Assembly (NCBI GenBank): GCA_001661515.1 | Contig: LUVW01000016.1 | Location: forward strand, 282,374 to 346,373 | Length of the DNA: 64,000 nt | Direction of reading: 5' to 3' | Source of the DNA: Capniomyces stellatus | Lineage: Eukaryota > Kickxellomycota > Harpellomycetes > Harpellales > Legeriomycetaceae | Part shown: positions 49,303 to 60,762 of the stretch, one piece after another | Layout: each line of letters starts with the position of its first letter | Position numbering within the stretch: position 1 is the stretch's first letter | Made by a program: the position numbers and the translations under genes | Notes under the pieces: model-generated | What the model was told of the DNA's origin: nothing | The model's input: the letters and a program-made list of their open reading frames with translations, nothing else | Database searches by the model: none

Positions 49303-50625
49303 TAGTACTGTGTCGTATTACTAAATATCTAATTAAATATCAATTATGGTGATATTATTGTATTGAATAATGTCCTTGTAGTTATATTGCTGGTTAGAGT
49401 CAATAACCTTTGTTATTACCAATACTTTGCTTTAATTATATTCAAACTTGTAACTATAAATGGTGATTCAGGAAATTCACTAATTTATTAATTTTTTTTG
49501 GGGAGAGATTAGGGGGGGAAGGGGCTAGATATTGATGTGATATCAATCCAATATGGTTACCAATCTATTAGGTTAATTGATTGATTTTTAGATCAATTAT
49601 TTCCGGTTATTGACACTTTGCCATGCTTGTTTAGCCCAATAGTTAGCACCGCTTGTAGTGTTGCCTTGGACAGATAAAGTTCTCAAAATGCACTTGCACT
49701 GCGTGTAAGGCATGCGCAGGGTGTCAAGCTGCACTATTTTCAAACCCCTATCAAGATAAAAGCTAAAGCTCCCGACACAAACAACTTTTGCATATCTGCG
49801 GGGATGAAATTGAAACTTGCTCGTTGATATAAAACAAGGTACTAAAAACTTTGAGATCGCCGCCAAATCCTAAAATTGGGCTGAATTACTAGTGAGAACT
49901 TTTATCACTGTAAAGATAGTGCAGGGCTGACTTTTGCGACTCACACTAGCCAATATTCACATTGTATTCGTTTCGGCGAATAAATTAAATAAATTCCCAT
50001 CTTTACATTCAGATTAAAAGTAATGACAGGTTATGATTGGTATAGTTCAGTTGACCAAAAGGAAACCCATACATCTAATCCAATGGGGGAGGGTGCTTCT
50101 TTAATTCAAACTCAAAAAATCAATAATTAAGTTATAATCTCCTTGTTCAACTGCAAAAAGATCTGCTGTTGACGACTATTCTAATATTTACTTTGTTAAA
50201 TATGAAGCAGTTTCCATATCGAGTTTCAACCTTCAATTTGTAAAGACCAAAATGAACCCCTATAATTAAATCCAACCTAGTAAAAGGCAAAGAAAAAAAA
50301 TAGATTAAAAAAAATAGTACAATCTGCTGCTTGTGAATGTAACAACAAAGCAAAGCAAAGCAAAACAAGACAAGACAAAACAAAATATGGAACTAGCAGT
50401 AAAAAAAATATTATAGTAATACTAGAGTAAAGCAAGAAGAGGAAAAAAAAAACCAAAATAAGTGCAAAAACGATGGGAGGTTTTATTTGGATTAGGAAAA
50501 AAAAACTAGTGTTGTCACCTGAAAATTTTAGTGATAAGCGGACTTGTTGTTCAGTTAAAATAAGCTTTACTTGTGTAAATTATTTATATTCCCTCTGTCC
50601 AAAATCTTAGACAATTACTATCAAC
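49303..50625. other. AT-rich intergenic region between divergent genes
   Basis: Promoters of the DUF952 gene and the succinyl-CoA ligase gene should be here. The minus frame at 49597-49866 (89 residues) has no domain and no codon signal. (AGACA/AAGCA)-like short repeats lie near 50345-50385. Confidence 0.55.
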
Positions 50626-52193
50626 ATGTTGCGATCTGTTCGTGTTAATACTTTGAGCACTGGTAATTACTCCATTTTGTATACGATATGTTAATCTAAC
50701 CACAAAAATTGTGGTTTCAAATAATATAATGTATTATAATGTAAAATTGGCTTTATACACTGCTATTGGAAGAGATGGAAGTAATGAAGGCAGCTGGATG
50801 ATCAAGTCATCTTTTAACCTGATTTATATTAACAGTGTGAATCCAAAAATTCTACCTACATTAAACGCTTTTACATCTCGGCCGTAAACATCTGAATGTT
50901 GCTATTTTTTTCACCTTTCGACTAGATAAAAGTGATATGTGCACGTAATCGTTACTAACCATAGAAAAAAAATATCCATAAATATTTTTCTTTAAAATTA
51001 TAGCCATCAAGCGTAGCTTTTCTTCATCTTCAGCTACACTAAAGTATGAAGATACTGCCAAGAACTTGCTGATTAACAAGGACACCCGTGTTATTTTCCA
51101 AGGTATCACCGGAAAACAAGTGAGTAGACGAGTGCATTTAAGAGAGCCCAGTTAAAGAGTAGAATGCAAAAGACAATACTCGCAAAACTAAACGATTTAT
51201 TGTTGATTACGACAACTAGGGACTTTTCCAAGCAGGCCAATCTATTGCATATGGAACCAATATAGTAGGAGGAGTATCGCCAAAGAAGGCAGGAGAAGTT
51301 GTTGTTGGAGTTCCAGTGTTTGCTTCAGTATCAGACGTGAGTAGCATATTCAGCCAACCCTCTATCGCGGTTGTATAATCATTTATATCTTTTTTTTTGT
51401 ATACACAACGAGTTTAGATAAGAGAGTTTTCAAATTTAATCAAATTATTATTATTATTATTTGATAGGCTGTTAAAGAAGTCAAGCCAGATGCTACTGTG
51501 GTATTTATTCCACCACCATCAGCAGCAGGAGCCATCATGGAAGCACTTGAAAACGAGATCGGACTCATTGTTGCCGTTACTGAAGGTATTCCACAACAAG
51601 ATATGTTGCGTGTTGTATCAGCATTAAAGACACAAAGCAAATCGCGTTTGTTGGGACCAAATTGCCCAGGAATCATCAAGCCAGGACAATGCAGACTCGG
51701 TATTATGCCAGGACACATCCACAGCCCAGGAAAGATTGGTATTGTCTCACGATCAGGAACTTTGACCTACGAGGCTGTTGACCAAACCACACAATTTGGA
51801 CTTGGCCAATCCCTTGTTGTAGGTATTGGTGGTGATCCCTTCAATGGAACCAACTTTATCGACTGTCTCAAGATTTTCTTGGATGATCCAAACACCGAAG
51901 GAATCATTCTCATTGGTGAGATTGGTGGTGATGCCGAAGAAATGGCCGCTCAATACCTCATTGAACACAACTTGACCCGTGCCAATCCAAAGCCTGTTGT
52001 TTCCTTTATCTCAGGTGTTACCGCCCCACCAGGCCGTCGTATGGGACACGCTGGTGCTATTGTTTCAGGCGGTAGTGGTGGTGCCCAAGACAAGATCAAG
52101 GCCTTGGAGGCTGCTAAGGTCAGAGTCTCCAATTCTCCAGCAGGTTTGGGTAAACTCATGAAGGATTTCATGGCCGAGTTGAACATTGCCTAA
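50626..52193 (+). CDS. LSC1: Succinyl-CoA ligase (ADP/GDP-forming) alpha subunit, mitochondrial
   Basis: TCA-cycle enzyme: succinyl-CoA + NDP + Pi to succinate + CoA + NTP, in the matrix with the beta subunit. Exons: 50626-50662, 51004-51119, 51220-51336 and 51468-52193; 331 residues, in phase, family length. The N-terminus [19 protein letters not shown] is a typical matrix presequence. The CoA-binding domain follows ([30 protein letters not shown]), then [16 protein letters not shown] [21 protein letters not shown] and the phosphohistidine loop [20 protein letters not shown] with the catalytic His in GHAG. The first exon is only 37 nt. It is very probably highly expressed: the last exon shows stronger C-ending codon preference than neighbouring genes. 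Confidence 0.96.
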
Positions 52194-53098
52194 TTGGTTT
52201 CTCTTTCCCTTCCCCCCCCCCCCCCCCCCCCCCCCCCCCNNNNNNNNCCCCCCCCCCCCCCCCCCCCCTTCCCTTCATCAAAATAACAACACTCACAGTT
52301 ACCACATTACTGCTTTTTATTTTTATTTTTATTTCTTATAGCAATAAATAAATCTAAATTTTAAAAATCAATTGTAATCATAAATGTCTATATTTTAGCA
52401 ATCTATGCCTCCCTCCTCCTCCCCCCTTTTTTTTATTTTTACTTCTTGTGCTTCCTTTTTCCTTGTGTTTATGGTTTGTTGGACTGTTTAGTACCAGTTT
52501 ACTTGCACCAGTTTTTATTATGCTATTAGAAATCGATATAAATACAATACGAAATACCTACGCGTTCTAGATTAACTACGGGTCCTTTGTTGACTTTTGT
52601 TACAATAGTCCTGGAGGCCACCACCTGGCTATTTTACTTTAAAATTCAATAAGACTGGCGGATAGCGTCCTCCAAAAAGTAGTAACTAAAGTGCAAGGCT
52701 TCAAAAAGTCCAATCTTCCAAGTCCTCATTTCAACCAATGTTTTATTAATTACGTGAATCAAACCGAATCAATTTATTTGTCCAAATCTCGCTCGAATTA
52801 GTCGAAATATCGTTCAAACCAGGCAAGTGGAAATATTTACTGATGGATATTGCAGAAACTACCAAAAATAGAATAAATGTTGAAAGTGCCAAAACTTTAT
52901 AGAGTCTGATTCTTTAGAAAAGCAGAGTAGACTCTTGTAATTCCAAACTCGCAAAAACTGTACAAAATAAAATGCTGTTGTTTTTATACAAATAGTCAAT
53001 CTTAACTCCTTACAATAACATACGACATAATACAGCTAGCAAAATAAAGTACAAAACAGCCAACACAACACAAACACCAGAATAGATTCACTGCCAAA
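52194..53098. other. Intergenic region with gapped poly-C
   Basis: The poly-C tract begins 18 bp after the LSC1 stop. The rest is AT-rich flank and the ankyrin gene promoter. No gene seen. Confidence 0.6.
52212..52268. repeat. Poly-C tract with assembly gap
   Basis: C28, 8 N, C21; true length unknown. It lies in the probable 3' UTR of LSC1. Confidence 0.95.
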
Positions 53099-55855
53099 AT
53101 GAGCGGACCAAAACTATTTAACCAACTGAATTTCGATATCCTGGCAAAGATATTCCTACTGTCCGAGAACCGAGAGCTGGGCTTGGTTTCGAGAGAGCTG
53201 CTACGGATCTCAAAGTTGGTGTCGGTGCAGGCCAGGTTCCTGATAAACAAGTATGGAAAGAAGGGAATCCCATATGGATACCTTCTAGGCCAGGAATATC
53301 CACGGCTGGCGAGAAAAAAAGAGCTGATTGTCCACCTGCTGGAAATGGGCGCATATCCTGAGCTTGGCGACGACTCGCTGATTAGGCAAGTCTGTGAAAA
53401 CGGGTGGGAGGACGTGTTTGAGTTGATGATGAGTGCGCACGAGCTGATACCGGTTATCCAAAAAGTTGGCTCAGACTCCAATGGTTCTATTGCTGAGGGT
53501 GCGGGTGAAGGGAGAGCTGAAAGTAACAGAAAAAACGTGAAGCTGGTCAAGTACACTGTATCTCCAATGGTGGAACTGAGTTGCGCCGAAAATTTATTGA
53601 AAGCTGCAGCAAGCAAAGGTCATGTTGGAATAGTAAGAAAATTACTGGAACATACATCGTTTGAGGTGGATATCCAAGCAGAGTATGGTATTTCAGAGGA
53701 CATGGTAGTTGGTGGGTCTACAAAAATCAAGCTCCATCAACATGATATTGATTCAAGATATTTGGACAGATCATTAAAGCGTTTCTGTGAGAATGTGAAT
53801 TTAGAAGGAGCCAAACTACTGTTGCAATATGGTGCAAATCCTAATGGGTCATGGGGTGACTGTGCTCGTCCTACTTTCAAGTCGCAGAACGTAGATTTAA
53901 TCGATCTTTTGGTGTCACATGGCGTCGACATTCATGAAGCCAAAATAGATATACTAAATGATGCAAGCAGTGTAGGGAATCTGGACATTGTGATGTACGT
54001 TTTGAAGATAATGACGGGGGAGTTGGAAAAGGGATATTTGTATTCCGAGTTTCTGAAACGCAAAGACAAACACGAGATGGGACCACTTGATGCTGAGTTT
54101 TTGGAGAAGAATGGAACAAGTATTAGATATGCATTACGAGGTGCAAGCAGAGGTGGACGCACTGATATTTTGGAGGTGTTTTTGAGTCTGGGGGTTGACA
54201 TTAACAAATATGGTAGGGGTATTGTTTGGAGTGGAGCTGACTACTGCCATCTCGGTGTAATCAAGCTTGTTATTGAAAATGGTTATATTATTGACTCAAA
54301 ACAAATAACAGCAACAAAGTCGTATAAAAAGAATGACTTGGCTACTGTAAGCTACTTGGTTGAGCATGGTGTTGATGTAGAGGTAGATGATGGGTTCTTG
54401 ATTGTCAACGCTAGCAAGGATGGCCGTACTGACTTGGTTAGGCTGCTAGTAGAAAAGGGGGCCAATGTGAATGTCTCAGGCGGCCAGGCATTGATCAACG
54501 CCAGCAAAAATGGCCATTTTGAGATTTCAAGGATTTTGATGGAAGGAGGAGCCGATGTCAATGCCTCTGAAGGAAAGGCGTTGCTGGAAGCAGTTATCAA
54601 AAACTGCATTGAAATTGTGAATCTACTGATCCAGAATGGGGCAAATGTGAGTCTAAATGAAAATGAATATGTGTTTGAGGCAAGCAAGAATAGGAATTTG
54701 GAAATAGTCAAGGTGCTAGTTGAGAACGGGGCAGAAGTTAACTGCAAAGAGGGGTGTGCAATCGACATTGCAAGTGCACTTGGCCAGCTGGAAATAGTGG
54801 TGTACTTGATGGAGCATGGAGCGATTGCAGGCAAGAACAAGAGGTCGAGTGTTGTTTCAGCCAGCAGAAATGGCCATCTGGAGATAGTCAGGCATATCCT
54901 AAAGTCGGGAGTCAGTGCGTCTGAGCAGAATAGCAGGGCGGTTCTTGGGGCATCAATGAACGGGCACCTTGATGTGTTGAAGCTGCTGGTTGAGCACGGA
55001 GCCAACCCAAGAGTGAGAGACGACCTGGCGCTTGTTTATGCGTGCAGTAAGGGCCACATTGATGTAGCCAGGTATCTGCTGGAACTGGGGGCCGATGTCC
55101 ATGCTTACAACGAGGCACCGCTCGTTAATGCCTGCCAATCAAGATACTCAAAGATTGTCGATTTGCTGCTTGAGAACGGAGCTGATTGGAAGACCAAGCT
55201 GAACTGTGACCTGTTGGTGGCAGTTGAGAAGAGAGGGCTGGATAAGGTGAAGAGGCTGGTTGGGATGGGGGCTGATGTTGGGTTTAGAGACAGCATTGGG
55301 CTGGTTTGGGCGTGTCAGAGTGGCAGTTTGGAGATAGCGCGGGTATTGATTGAGAGTGGAGCGGATGTGCAGGCAAGAAAGAACAGGGCACTGATTGCAG
55401 CGTGCAGAAAGGGGCATGTCGAGGTTATCAAGCTGTTGGTCGAGAGCGGGGCTGATATGTATGCACGGAACAACAGACCGATCATCAGTGCTATGCTGGT
55501 TGGACATTATGATGTAAAGAAGATGTTTGAGGAGCTTGGATTTGATAAAATGCGCAACGACAAGCCGATTATGCACTGGTTGTGTAGAAAGGGGTATTAC
55601 AAACATATGTTTGAGATGTTTGCGGAGAACGAGCTTCGTAATGATCACTACGATCTTACGATCTGGGCGGTTGCCGGGAACAATGATATTTTGGGAGATA
55701 TTTTTGAAGGAGCTTATGGAAAAGGGAATGAACATAAGCAGGCGTTTCAAATGGCCAAGGATAGAGGCTATGAGCGGTGTGTTGAAATGTTTGAAGATCA
55801 CTACCACCTCGGCGATCATGGAATGAATGCACGATCTGAAATTGAGTCGGATTAA
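53099..55855 (+). CDS. Large ankyrin-repeat protein with F-box-like N-terminus
   Basis: Single exon, 918 residues. It starts MSGPKLFNQLNFDILAKIFL followed by LSENRELGLVSRELLRIS, a helical F-box-like segment, although the usual Pro after the first Leu is missing. From about residue 160 to 820 the protein is almost entirely ankyrin repeats of ~31-33 residues with the cores GHLEIVKLLVEHGADV; I count roughly 20, with shorter loops than the textbook repeat (no TPLH element). The last ~100 residues are helical and charged. Such intronless F-box/ankyrin proteins form large families in several early-diverging fungi, where they are thought to act as substrate adaptors of SCF ubiquitin ligases; that role is inference. 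The antisense frames over this gene are shadows. Confidence 0.93.
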   Translation: MSGPKLFNQLNFDILAKIFLLSENRELGLVSRELLRISKLVSVQARFLINKYGKKGIPYGYLLGQEYPRLARKKELIVHLLEMGAYPELGDDSLIRQVCENGWEDVFELMMSAHELIPVIQKVGSDSNGSIAEGAGEGRAESNRKNVKLVKYTVSPMVELSCAENLLKAAASKGHVGIVRKLLEHTSFEVDIQAEYGISEDMVVGGSTKIKLHQHDIDSRYLDRSLKRFCENVNLEGAKLLLQYGANPNGSWGDCARPTFKSQNVDLIDLLVSHGVDIHEAKIDILNDASSVGNLDIVMYVLKIMTGELEKGYLYSEFLKRKDKHEMGPLDAEFLEKNGTSIRYALRGASRGGRTDILEVFLSLGVDINKYGRGIVWSGADYCHLGVIKLVIENGYIIDSKQITATKSYKKNDLATVSYLVEHGVDVEVDDGFLIVNASKDGRTDLVRLLVEKGANVNVSGGQALINASKNGHFEISRILMEGGADVNASEGKALLEAVIKNCIEIVNLLIQNGANVSLNENEYVFEASKNRNLEIVKVLVENGAEVNCKEGCAIDIASALGQLEIVVYLMEHGAIAGKNKRSSVVSASRNGHLEIVRHILKSGVSASEQNSRAVLGASMNGHLDVLKLLVEHGANPRVRDDLALVYACSKGHIDVARYLLELGADVHAYNEAPLVNACQSRYSKIVDLLLENGADWKTKLNCDLLVAVEKRGLDKVKRLVGMGADVGFRDSIGLVWACQSGSLEIARVLIESGADVQARKNRALIAACRKGHVEVIKLLVESGADMYARNNRPIISAMLVGHYDVKKMFEELGFDKMRNDKPIMHWLCRKGYYKHMFEMFAENELRNDHYDLTIWAVAGNNDILGDIFEGAYGKGNEHKQAFQMAKDRGYERCVEMFEDHYHLGDHGMNARSEIESD

Positions 55856-56725
55856 TAGTATAGCATGAGTTTGAATAGTTGAACACGGATTCAATAGTAG
55901 AACACAGATTATTAGTAGAACACAATTTCATTTACATTTTTTATAGACCAACACCATATTCCATTTCAGATTACTTTGCCATTTGGTTATAATTTTGCTC
56001 GAATTAAAGCTGAAAATTGTTGGGTGTGATGATTTGTCAAAGACGACAACTTGGGTTTGACTGTTTAGAATATTGGCTTCCTGGCCGGCTTATATTGTTT
56101 TAACACTTTCGCATATTAACGGTGTATGTTGAGTATTAAAAAAGGGGGAGTTTGGTGGTGAGTCGGTTTTGTTATATAAAGGCTTGTTTTTGGCATGCTT
56201 GGTGGCATTCATACTTGATTTGATATACTGTTGATATACATAGTGCTGTTTGCCATAGTGGAGTATTAGAAAGTGCATCTGAAATCCCTGGAGGGAGTAT
56301 ATATTGCTGAGTTTCCAGACTTAGCTTGAGCGAGGGTGTTGTCATTTACAAATGTTTTCACGGATCCCAACTACAACGCAGCAGTGGATGCTTAGTTAAT
56401 GTACGCAACACTTTAATATTTTGATTTATATGTTTTTCTAATTCGAGTAAGCAAAGTGGACTAAGTGTATTTCTTAATAGTTAATACAAGATTTCTTTTT
56501 TTAAAAAAGAAACAATGATAAAAACATAACTGGTTGTGCATTACAAGTACTCTCCCAAACCAACTAGCTATCCCGTGTTTACTTTACCAAACTATTTATA
56601 GAAAATATCAAAAAAAAAAAAAAATGGGAAAAACTATTGCATAATAAAAAAACAACAAAAATAATATAAAGTCAAGTTTGGCATAGCCTAGACATAGTAC
56701 GTTAGCTTTCAAGAGCAATGTGCAA
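55856..56725. other. Intergenic region between convergent genes
   Basis: Just after the ankyrin stop codon there are three imperfect ATAGTAGAACACAGATT-like units (about 55873-55925). Poly-A at 56610-56624 lies downstream of the CDK. No gene seen. Confidence 0.6.
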
Positions 56726-57844
56726 CTAATTATGGCGGTATGATTGGTGGTGGTGCTGTTGTTGTTGTTGCTGTTGTTGTTGTTGCTGCTGTTGCTGGTG
56801 TAAGTGCTGTTGTTGCTGAAGCTGAAGTTGATGTTGATTAAGTTGGTGTTGTTGTTGCTGGTGTTGTTGTTGTTGTTGTTGTTGTTGCTGCTGTTGCTGC
56901 TGAAGAAGCTGTTGTTGTTGCATCTGGGAGTGAACTTGGGCACCGTTTGTTTGCTGGAAGCCAGGCTGCAGATTGGCTACAATTTCGTTAAAGTAGGGGT
57001 GACGCAATGCATCCTTTGCCGTGATCCGTTTGCTTGGCTGGGACTGCAACAGTCGGTTTAGCAAATCAAGTGCTATTCCATCCATGGTTGGCACAAATCC
57101 TCGAAGGTTTTGTGGCTGGTAAATGTGGAAATCGTTTCTCCAGTTAGATAGTTCAGATACCCCAGGCCAAGAAGACTCGGAAGGTGTGCCTAGGATGCGG
57201 AATATTTTTTGGAGCTGGTCTTCGTTATTTGCTCCAGCAAACAGTGGCAGGCCGGTATACATTTCTGCCATTATGCAGCCAGCAGACCATATATCGATGC
57301 TCGAGTTGTAGTTGCGCGAGCCTAGCAGAACGTCAGGTGCTCTGTACCAAAGTGTGACAACCTCGTTTGAAAAGCTGATTACTGGAATCCCTGTGGCCCG
57401 AGCCAAGCCGAAATCGCCTATTTTTAGCTGTCCGTTGTTTATTAGCAGGTTTTGGGGTTTCAGGTCTCGGTGCAATACTTTAAACTCGTGGCAATACTCG
57501 ATTCCACACAAAAGCTGATACATGAACCATTTAACCGTGAATGGGTCCAAGGCGCCTCGATCGCCATGATTATCCATATATTTTTTCAGGTCCTGGCCCA
57601 TAAATTCAAAAACCAGCATTAATTTTGTGTCTGTGTGTACTACATCTAGCAATCTGACAACGTTCGGATGGTCGAGTTCCTTCATTAAAGATATTTCTCT
57701 GATTGCTGTTGATGGTGCGCCTTCTTCTGGATCCAGATTTATTTCTTTCAGGGCTACTATTTCGCCCCGCTTGTTTTTGCCTTTGAATACTGTAGCATAC
57801 GTGCCCTCCCCAAGCTGTTCCATTTTCTGATAGCTTTGCTCCAT
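56726..57844 (-). CDS. PHO85: PHO85/CDK5-type cyclin-dependent kinase with C-terminal polyQ tail
   Basis: Cyclin-dependent kinase for phosphate, glycogen and cell-polarity control. Single exon, 372 residues. Kinase domain residues 1-~290: glycine loop [20 protein letters not shown], cyclin-binding helix in the PHO85 form [42 protein letters not shown] and [16 protein letters not shown]. As in PHO85/CDK5, the T-loop has Ser ([10 protein letters not shown]) at the position of the activating Thr of cell-cycle CDKs, so no CAK phosphorylation is expected. Yeast Pho85 ends near residue 305; here ~75 further residues are almost only Gln with His, Leu and Asn, encoded by mixed CAA/CAG codons. Confidence 0.92.
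   Translation of the reverse strand: MEQSYQKMEQLGEGTYATVFKGKNKRGEIVALKEINLDPEEGAPSTAIREISLMKELDHPNVVRLLDVVHTDTKLMLVFEFMGQDLKKYMDNHGDRGALDPFTVKWFMYQLLCGIEYCHEFKVLHRDLKPQNLLINNGQLKIGDFGLARATGIPVISFSNEVVTLWYRAPDVLLGSRNYNSSIDIWSAGCIMAEMYTGLPLFAGANNEDQLQKIFRILGTPSESSWPGVSELSNWRNDFHIYQPQNLRGFVPTMDGIALDLLNRLLQSQPSKRITAKDALRHPYFNEIVANLQPGFQQTNGAQVHSQMQQQQLLQQQQQQQQQQQQQHQQQQHQLNQHQLQLQQQQHLHQQQQQQQQQQQQQQHHHQSYRHN
56740..56925 (-). repeat. (CAA/CAG)n polyglutamine-coding repeat
   Basis: Plus-strand GTTGTTGCTG-type repeat coding Gln/His/Leu in the CDK tail. Confidence 0.92.
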
Positions 57845-59073
57845 TTTTATGACTGCTTGGTTTGTATTTAGTGATAATTCGTTCTTATTCTTTCCTTTCC
57901 TTTCCTTCTCTTTCCTTTTTTTTTCAAAGCTCGAGTTGAGCTTTAAAAAGTATATTCTTATCCTTTTTAGATTGACCTAGCCTACTTTTGACTTTATTAT
58001 TTCGAGTAACTCAAGTGTACTGGACTGCAAAATCGAATTGAACCAGATTTCCTTTGTGTTTGTCTGTTTTAATTGCTATTGCAGAATTTGCGAATGGTGA
58101 TAATAGTACTAGTGGTTGTTGAGGTATAAAAGGTTTGTTTGCTCTCTTACCTTTTCATGTGTTTGCTGGTCAATGTGTTGTTTCTTTTTTCAATTACTTT
58201 AATTAGTTCGCTGAAGGCTTTACTATATCTTTAAATTACACACAAATAATCGAGCTATTTAAAATGCTCAAAAATATGGGATAGAATTAGATGTTCATAT
58301 TGCTGAAAATGTCCAATTATAAATATAACGTATAATTCCTCAAAAAAGTGAATATACAAAGTAAACTGTGTTCAAGTGGAAATCTACCAGAAAACAATTA
58401 GCAATTGGATTGTTTTCATTTCAACTATATTTGTTTTTCAAATTACGTCTCCTTTATCCAATGGCAAGACGCTTCAATTTTAACATTTTAAAGTAGGAAA
58501 TTCGCTTGCGCCTCTTGGTAAAACCAAGTTTTCCGTTTATTTATTTATTTAATGAATTCAGTTTTCCGTTCTTATTATTACCTGTACACATTTCTTTTTA
58601 TCTGCACTTTTACTGTTTGCATGTTTTTATTTTCACGTTGAACTAAATACCCAAGAAAATTCGGGACGCTCTGTTAAAAGTTGCGTCCATTATGGCATAG
58701 CAACTCTTTCGTTTTATAATTGCGCGACTAAAAAGTATGGCCAACTAATAGTATTCATTGTGGATAACTCGCCAACATTTGCTCAACGAGAATATACCAA
58801 TTTTGCTTTGTTTTTTCTTCATACTATTTATTTCGAGTCTAAAATGATTAGGTAGTGTTTTAATTTGAAACATGCTGGCTTGACCATAAACACTTTTACC
58901 ATTTCAACACTCAGAGTATACTTGATTAAATGGTAACTAAAATAAAGTTGCGTCGGTAGCGCATTTTATAGTACAAGGTGAAACGATCGAACTATAAATA
59001 CCAATTTCTAAAAAATAAAAAAACTAAAACTAAAACTAAAAGTAAAAGTAAAAGTAAAATAGTGGAGTAACAG
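57845..59073. other. AT-rich intergenic region
   Basis: Promoter side of the CDK (with CCTTTCCTTTCC-type pyrimidine repeats near 57892-57925) and 3' flank of the next membrane protein gene. (ACTAAA)/(AGTAAA) repeats lie at about 59022-59058. No gene seen. Confidence 0.6.
59022..59058. repeat. (AACTAA)n / (AAGTAA)n repeat
   Basis: Six hexamer units, the first half ACTAAA and the second half AGTAAA. Confidence 0.88.
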
Positions 59074-59934
59074 CTACACTTTCTCGCTGCCCATTTCTCC
59101 TTTATAGCTATCAAAAACTTTTGTTTCATTGTTTTTTTGATTGTTGGGCTTGGGTTCGTTGTCCGGTCCATTACTAAAGTCATCTTCGTGCAGCTCTTCG
59201 CGTCTAGTTGTAGATATCAGCTGCACCGCGGCCATAAAAACAAATAGGGATCCCGTGGTTATAAACGATGCTGTTATTTTGCTATCGACTTTGTTTTCCA
59301 GGCTCCATAAAGCTATTATAAACTGCGTGGCGATTATATAAAATTCCTTCAGTGCATAGATGCTGATGCCGTATGTTACCAAAAACGCACCACAGATTGC
59401 TGTTTGGTAAATATAGGAAAGCCGTTCGTTGTAATACGTGCACAGTGCTAGGACCATAAGGTAGGCTAAAATGGCACATACCTGGATAAAGTGTACATTT
59501 GGCTTGTCTGTTGTTGTAAAGTTGAGTACATAAAACACCACAACAAACAAATTCGATATAAACACCATAAACATTCCGAAATAGCTGAACGATATCGATA
59601 TCAAGCCAATCATCATACTTATTAGCACGCAGAATATCGAGTATAGAATAAGCGGCAATTGCTTCTTGTCTGATGAATTTGCTGCTTGCGACATAATCAT
59701 TATCTGGATGATGAGAGAAAAGGTAAAGCTAAGTATAAATGTTGAAAACTCCATGTTTTTTCTTCCTACAAACCCTAACAGTAGACCCAGGACAAGGAAC
59801 ACCACAAGCGCCGAATTGATAATAGTGAACTCTTCTTCAAGCTTGCTGGTGATTATCAGGTCGTTTGTCAGTCCTTTGCTATACACTAGACTGCCATAAA
59901 TAAGCGTCAGTAGGGTGTTTCTGATGATGTACAT
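59074..59934 (-). CDS. Seven-helix membrane protein 1, possibly DUF4203/TMEM198-like
   Basis: Single exon, 286 residues. The first ~20 residues (MYIIRNTLLTLIYGSLVYS) look like a signal peptide. About seven hydrophobic segments follow between residues 37 and 245, ending with LFVFMAAVQLIS, and a charged tail rich in Asn, Glu and Lys. The order (signal peptide, seven helices, a small-residue motif in AICGAFLVTYG before the sixth helix) resembles TM7S3/TM198 (DUF4203) proteins. The similarity is by layout, not by a decisive motif. The neighbouring gene 60763-61482 has the same layout and strand, which suggests an old tandem duplication. Confidence 0.65.
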   Translation of the reverse strand: MYIIRNTLLTLIYGSLVYSKGLTNDLIITSKLEEEFTIINSALVVFLVLGLLLGFVGRKNMEFSTFILSFTFSLIIQIMIMSQAANSSDKKQLPLILYSIFCVLISMMIGLISISFSYFGMFMVFISNLFVVVFYVLNFTTTDKPNVHFIQVCAILAYLMVLALCTYYNERLSYIYQTAICGAFLVTYGISIYALKEFYIIATQFIIALWSLENKVDSKITASFITTGSLFVFMAAVQLISTTRREELHEDDFSNGPDNEPKPNNQKNNETKVFDSYKGEMGSEKV

Positions 59935-60762
59935 GATCTGCTATAGCGTTCTTTGTCTAAAGTTGTGTAGTCAAAGTATACTTTAATAATTCTATATTTT
60001 CTACTTTTAAATTTTAAAACCGAAAAGGGATGCGTTTGAGTTTGAAAGTCGTATATATTTTTTTAAGTTTTATCGCATAGATATATATTTTCCACAGAAC
60101 ATTTAACAATAGAAGAAAAAAAAAATCATTAGCCAGCTTTATCAAACTCTGTTATTCTCGTACCCGGAAATTTATTCGCAATAGACAAACAAACATAAGT
60201 GCGCATTTCTGCTTGTTTTCTGGTACCAAAACCTGAACAAGCATGATGCTGCCAAAGTAGAAAAGTGATGAGGGCAAATGTTTGGATTAGGGTTTAAAAA
60301 AATCAGTTGGAGGCACCAAACATATATATATTATATTTGCGTCAGTCGGGTATATTTAACAACGTTACTGTTTTATAAAACTAATGAGGTGTATTGTTTT
60401 AATACAAATAAAGCCTTCAGTAATCAGCTAGAAAACAACATACGTTTGGCATTGTCTTTGTGTGATCTGGTAGTAAACAAGCCAGAGCAAAAAACAGGCA
60501 TAAAATAGTGACTCTTTTCCTGATTCTTACTCACATCAAATGATGAGCTGTGTTTACATGAGTAGTGTATGTGTTGATTGTTGGAATGGCACCACCATCC
60601 AAAATATGTGTTTATCGAGTTGTATATTCTTTAGCAAGAAATTTGAATTGAAAATAAATAGAAGACTAAAAGTAAAGTAAACATAGGTTAGAAATAGGTG
60701 AACTGTGGCATATATTTTGTTTTGCACTAGGAGTTTGGGGCTTTGGACTTGGGACTTGGTAG
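59935..60762. other. AT-rich spacer between two related membrane protein genes
   Basis: About 830 bp; promoter of membrane protein 1 and 3' flank of membrane protein 2. No gene seen. Confidence 0.6.

Noticed and set aside
49597..49866. 89-residue minus-strand frame
   Set aside because: No family likeness and no splice partners; chance frame in an intergenic region.
54352..55005. 217-residue minus-strand frame over the ankyrin gene, and several shorter ones
   Set aside because: Antisense shadow of periodic ankyrin codons; the sense strand has an unambiguous repeat protein.
55148..55894. 248-residue minus-strand frame at the ankyrin 3' end
   Set aside because: Same reason: antisense shadow of the ankyrin coding sequence.
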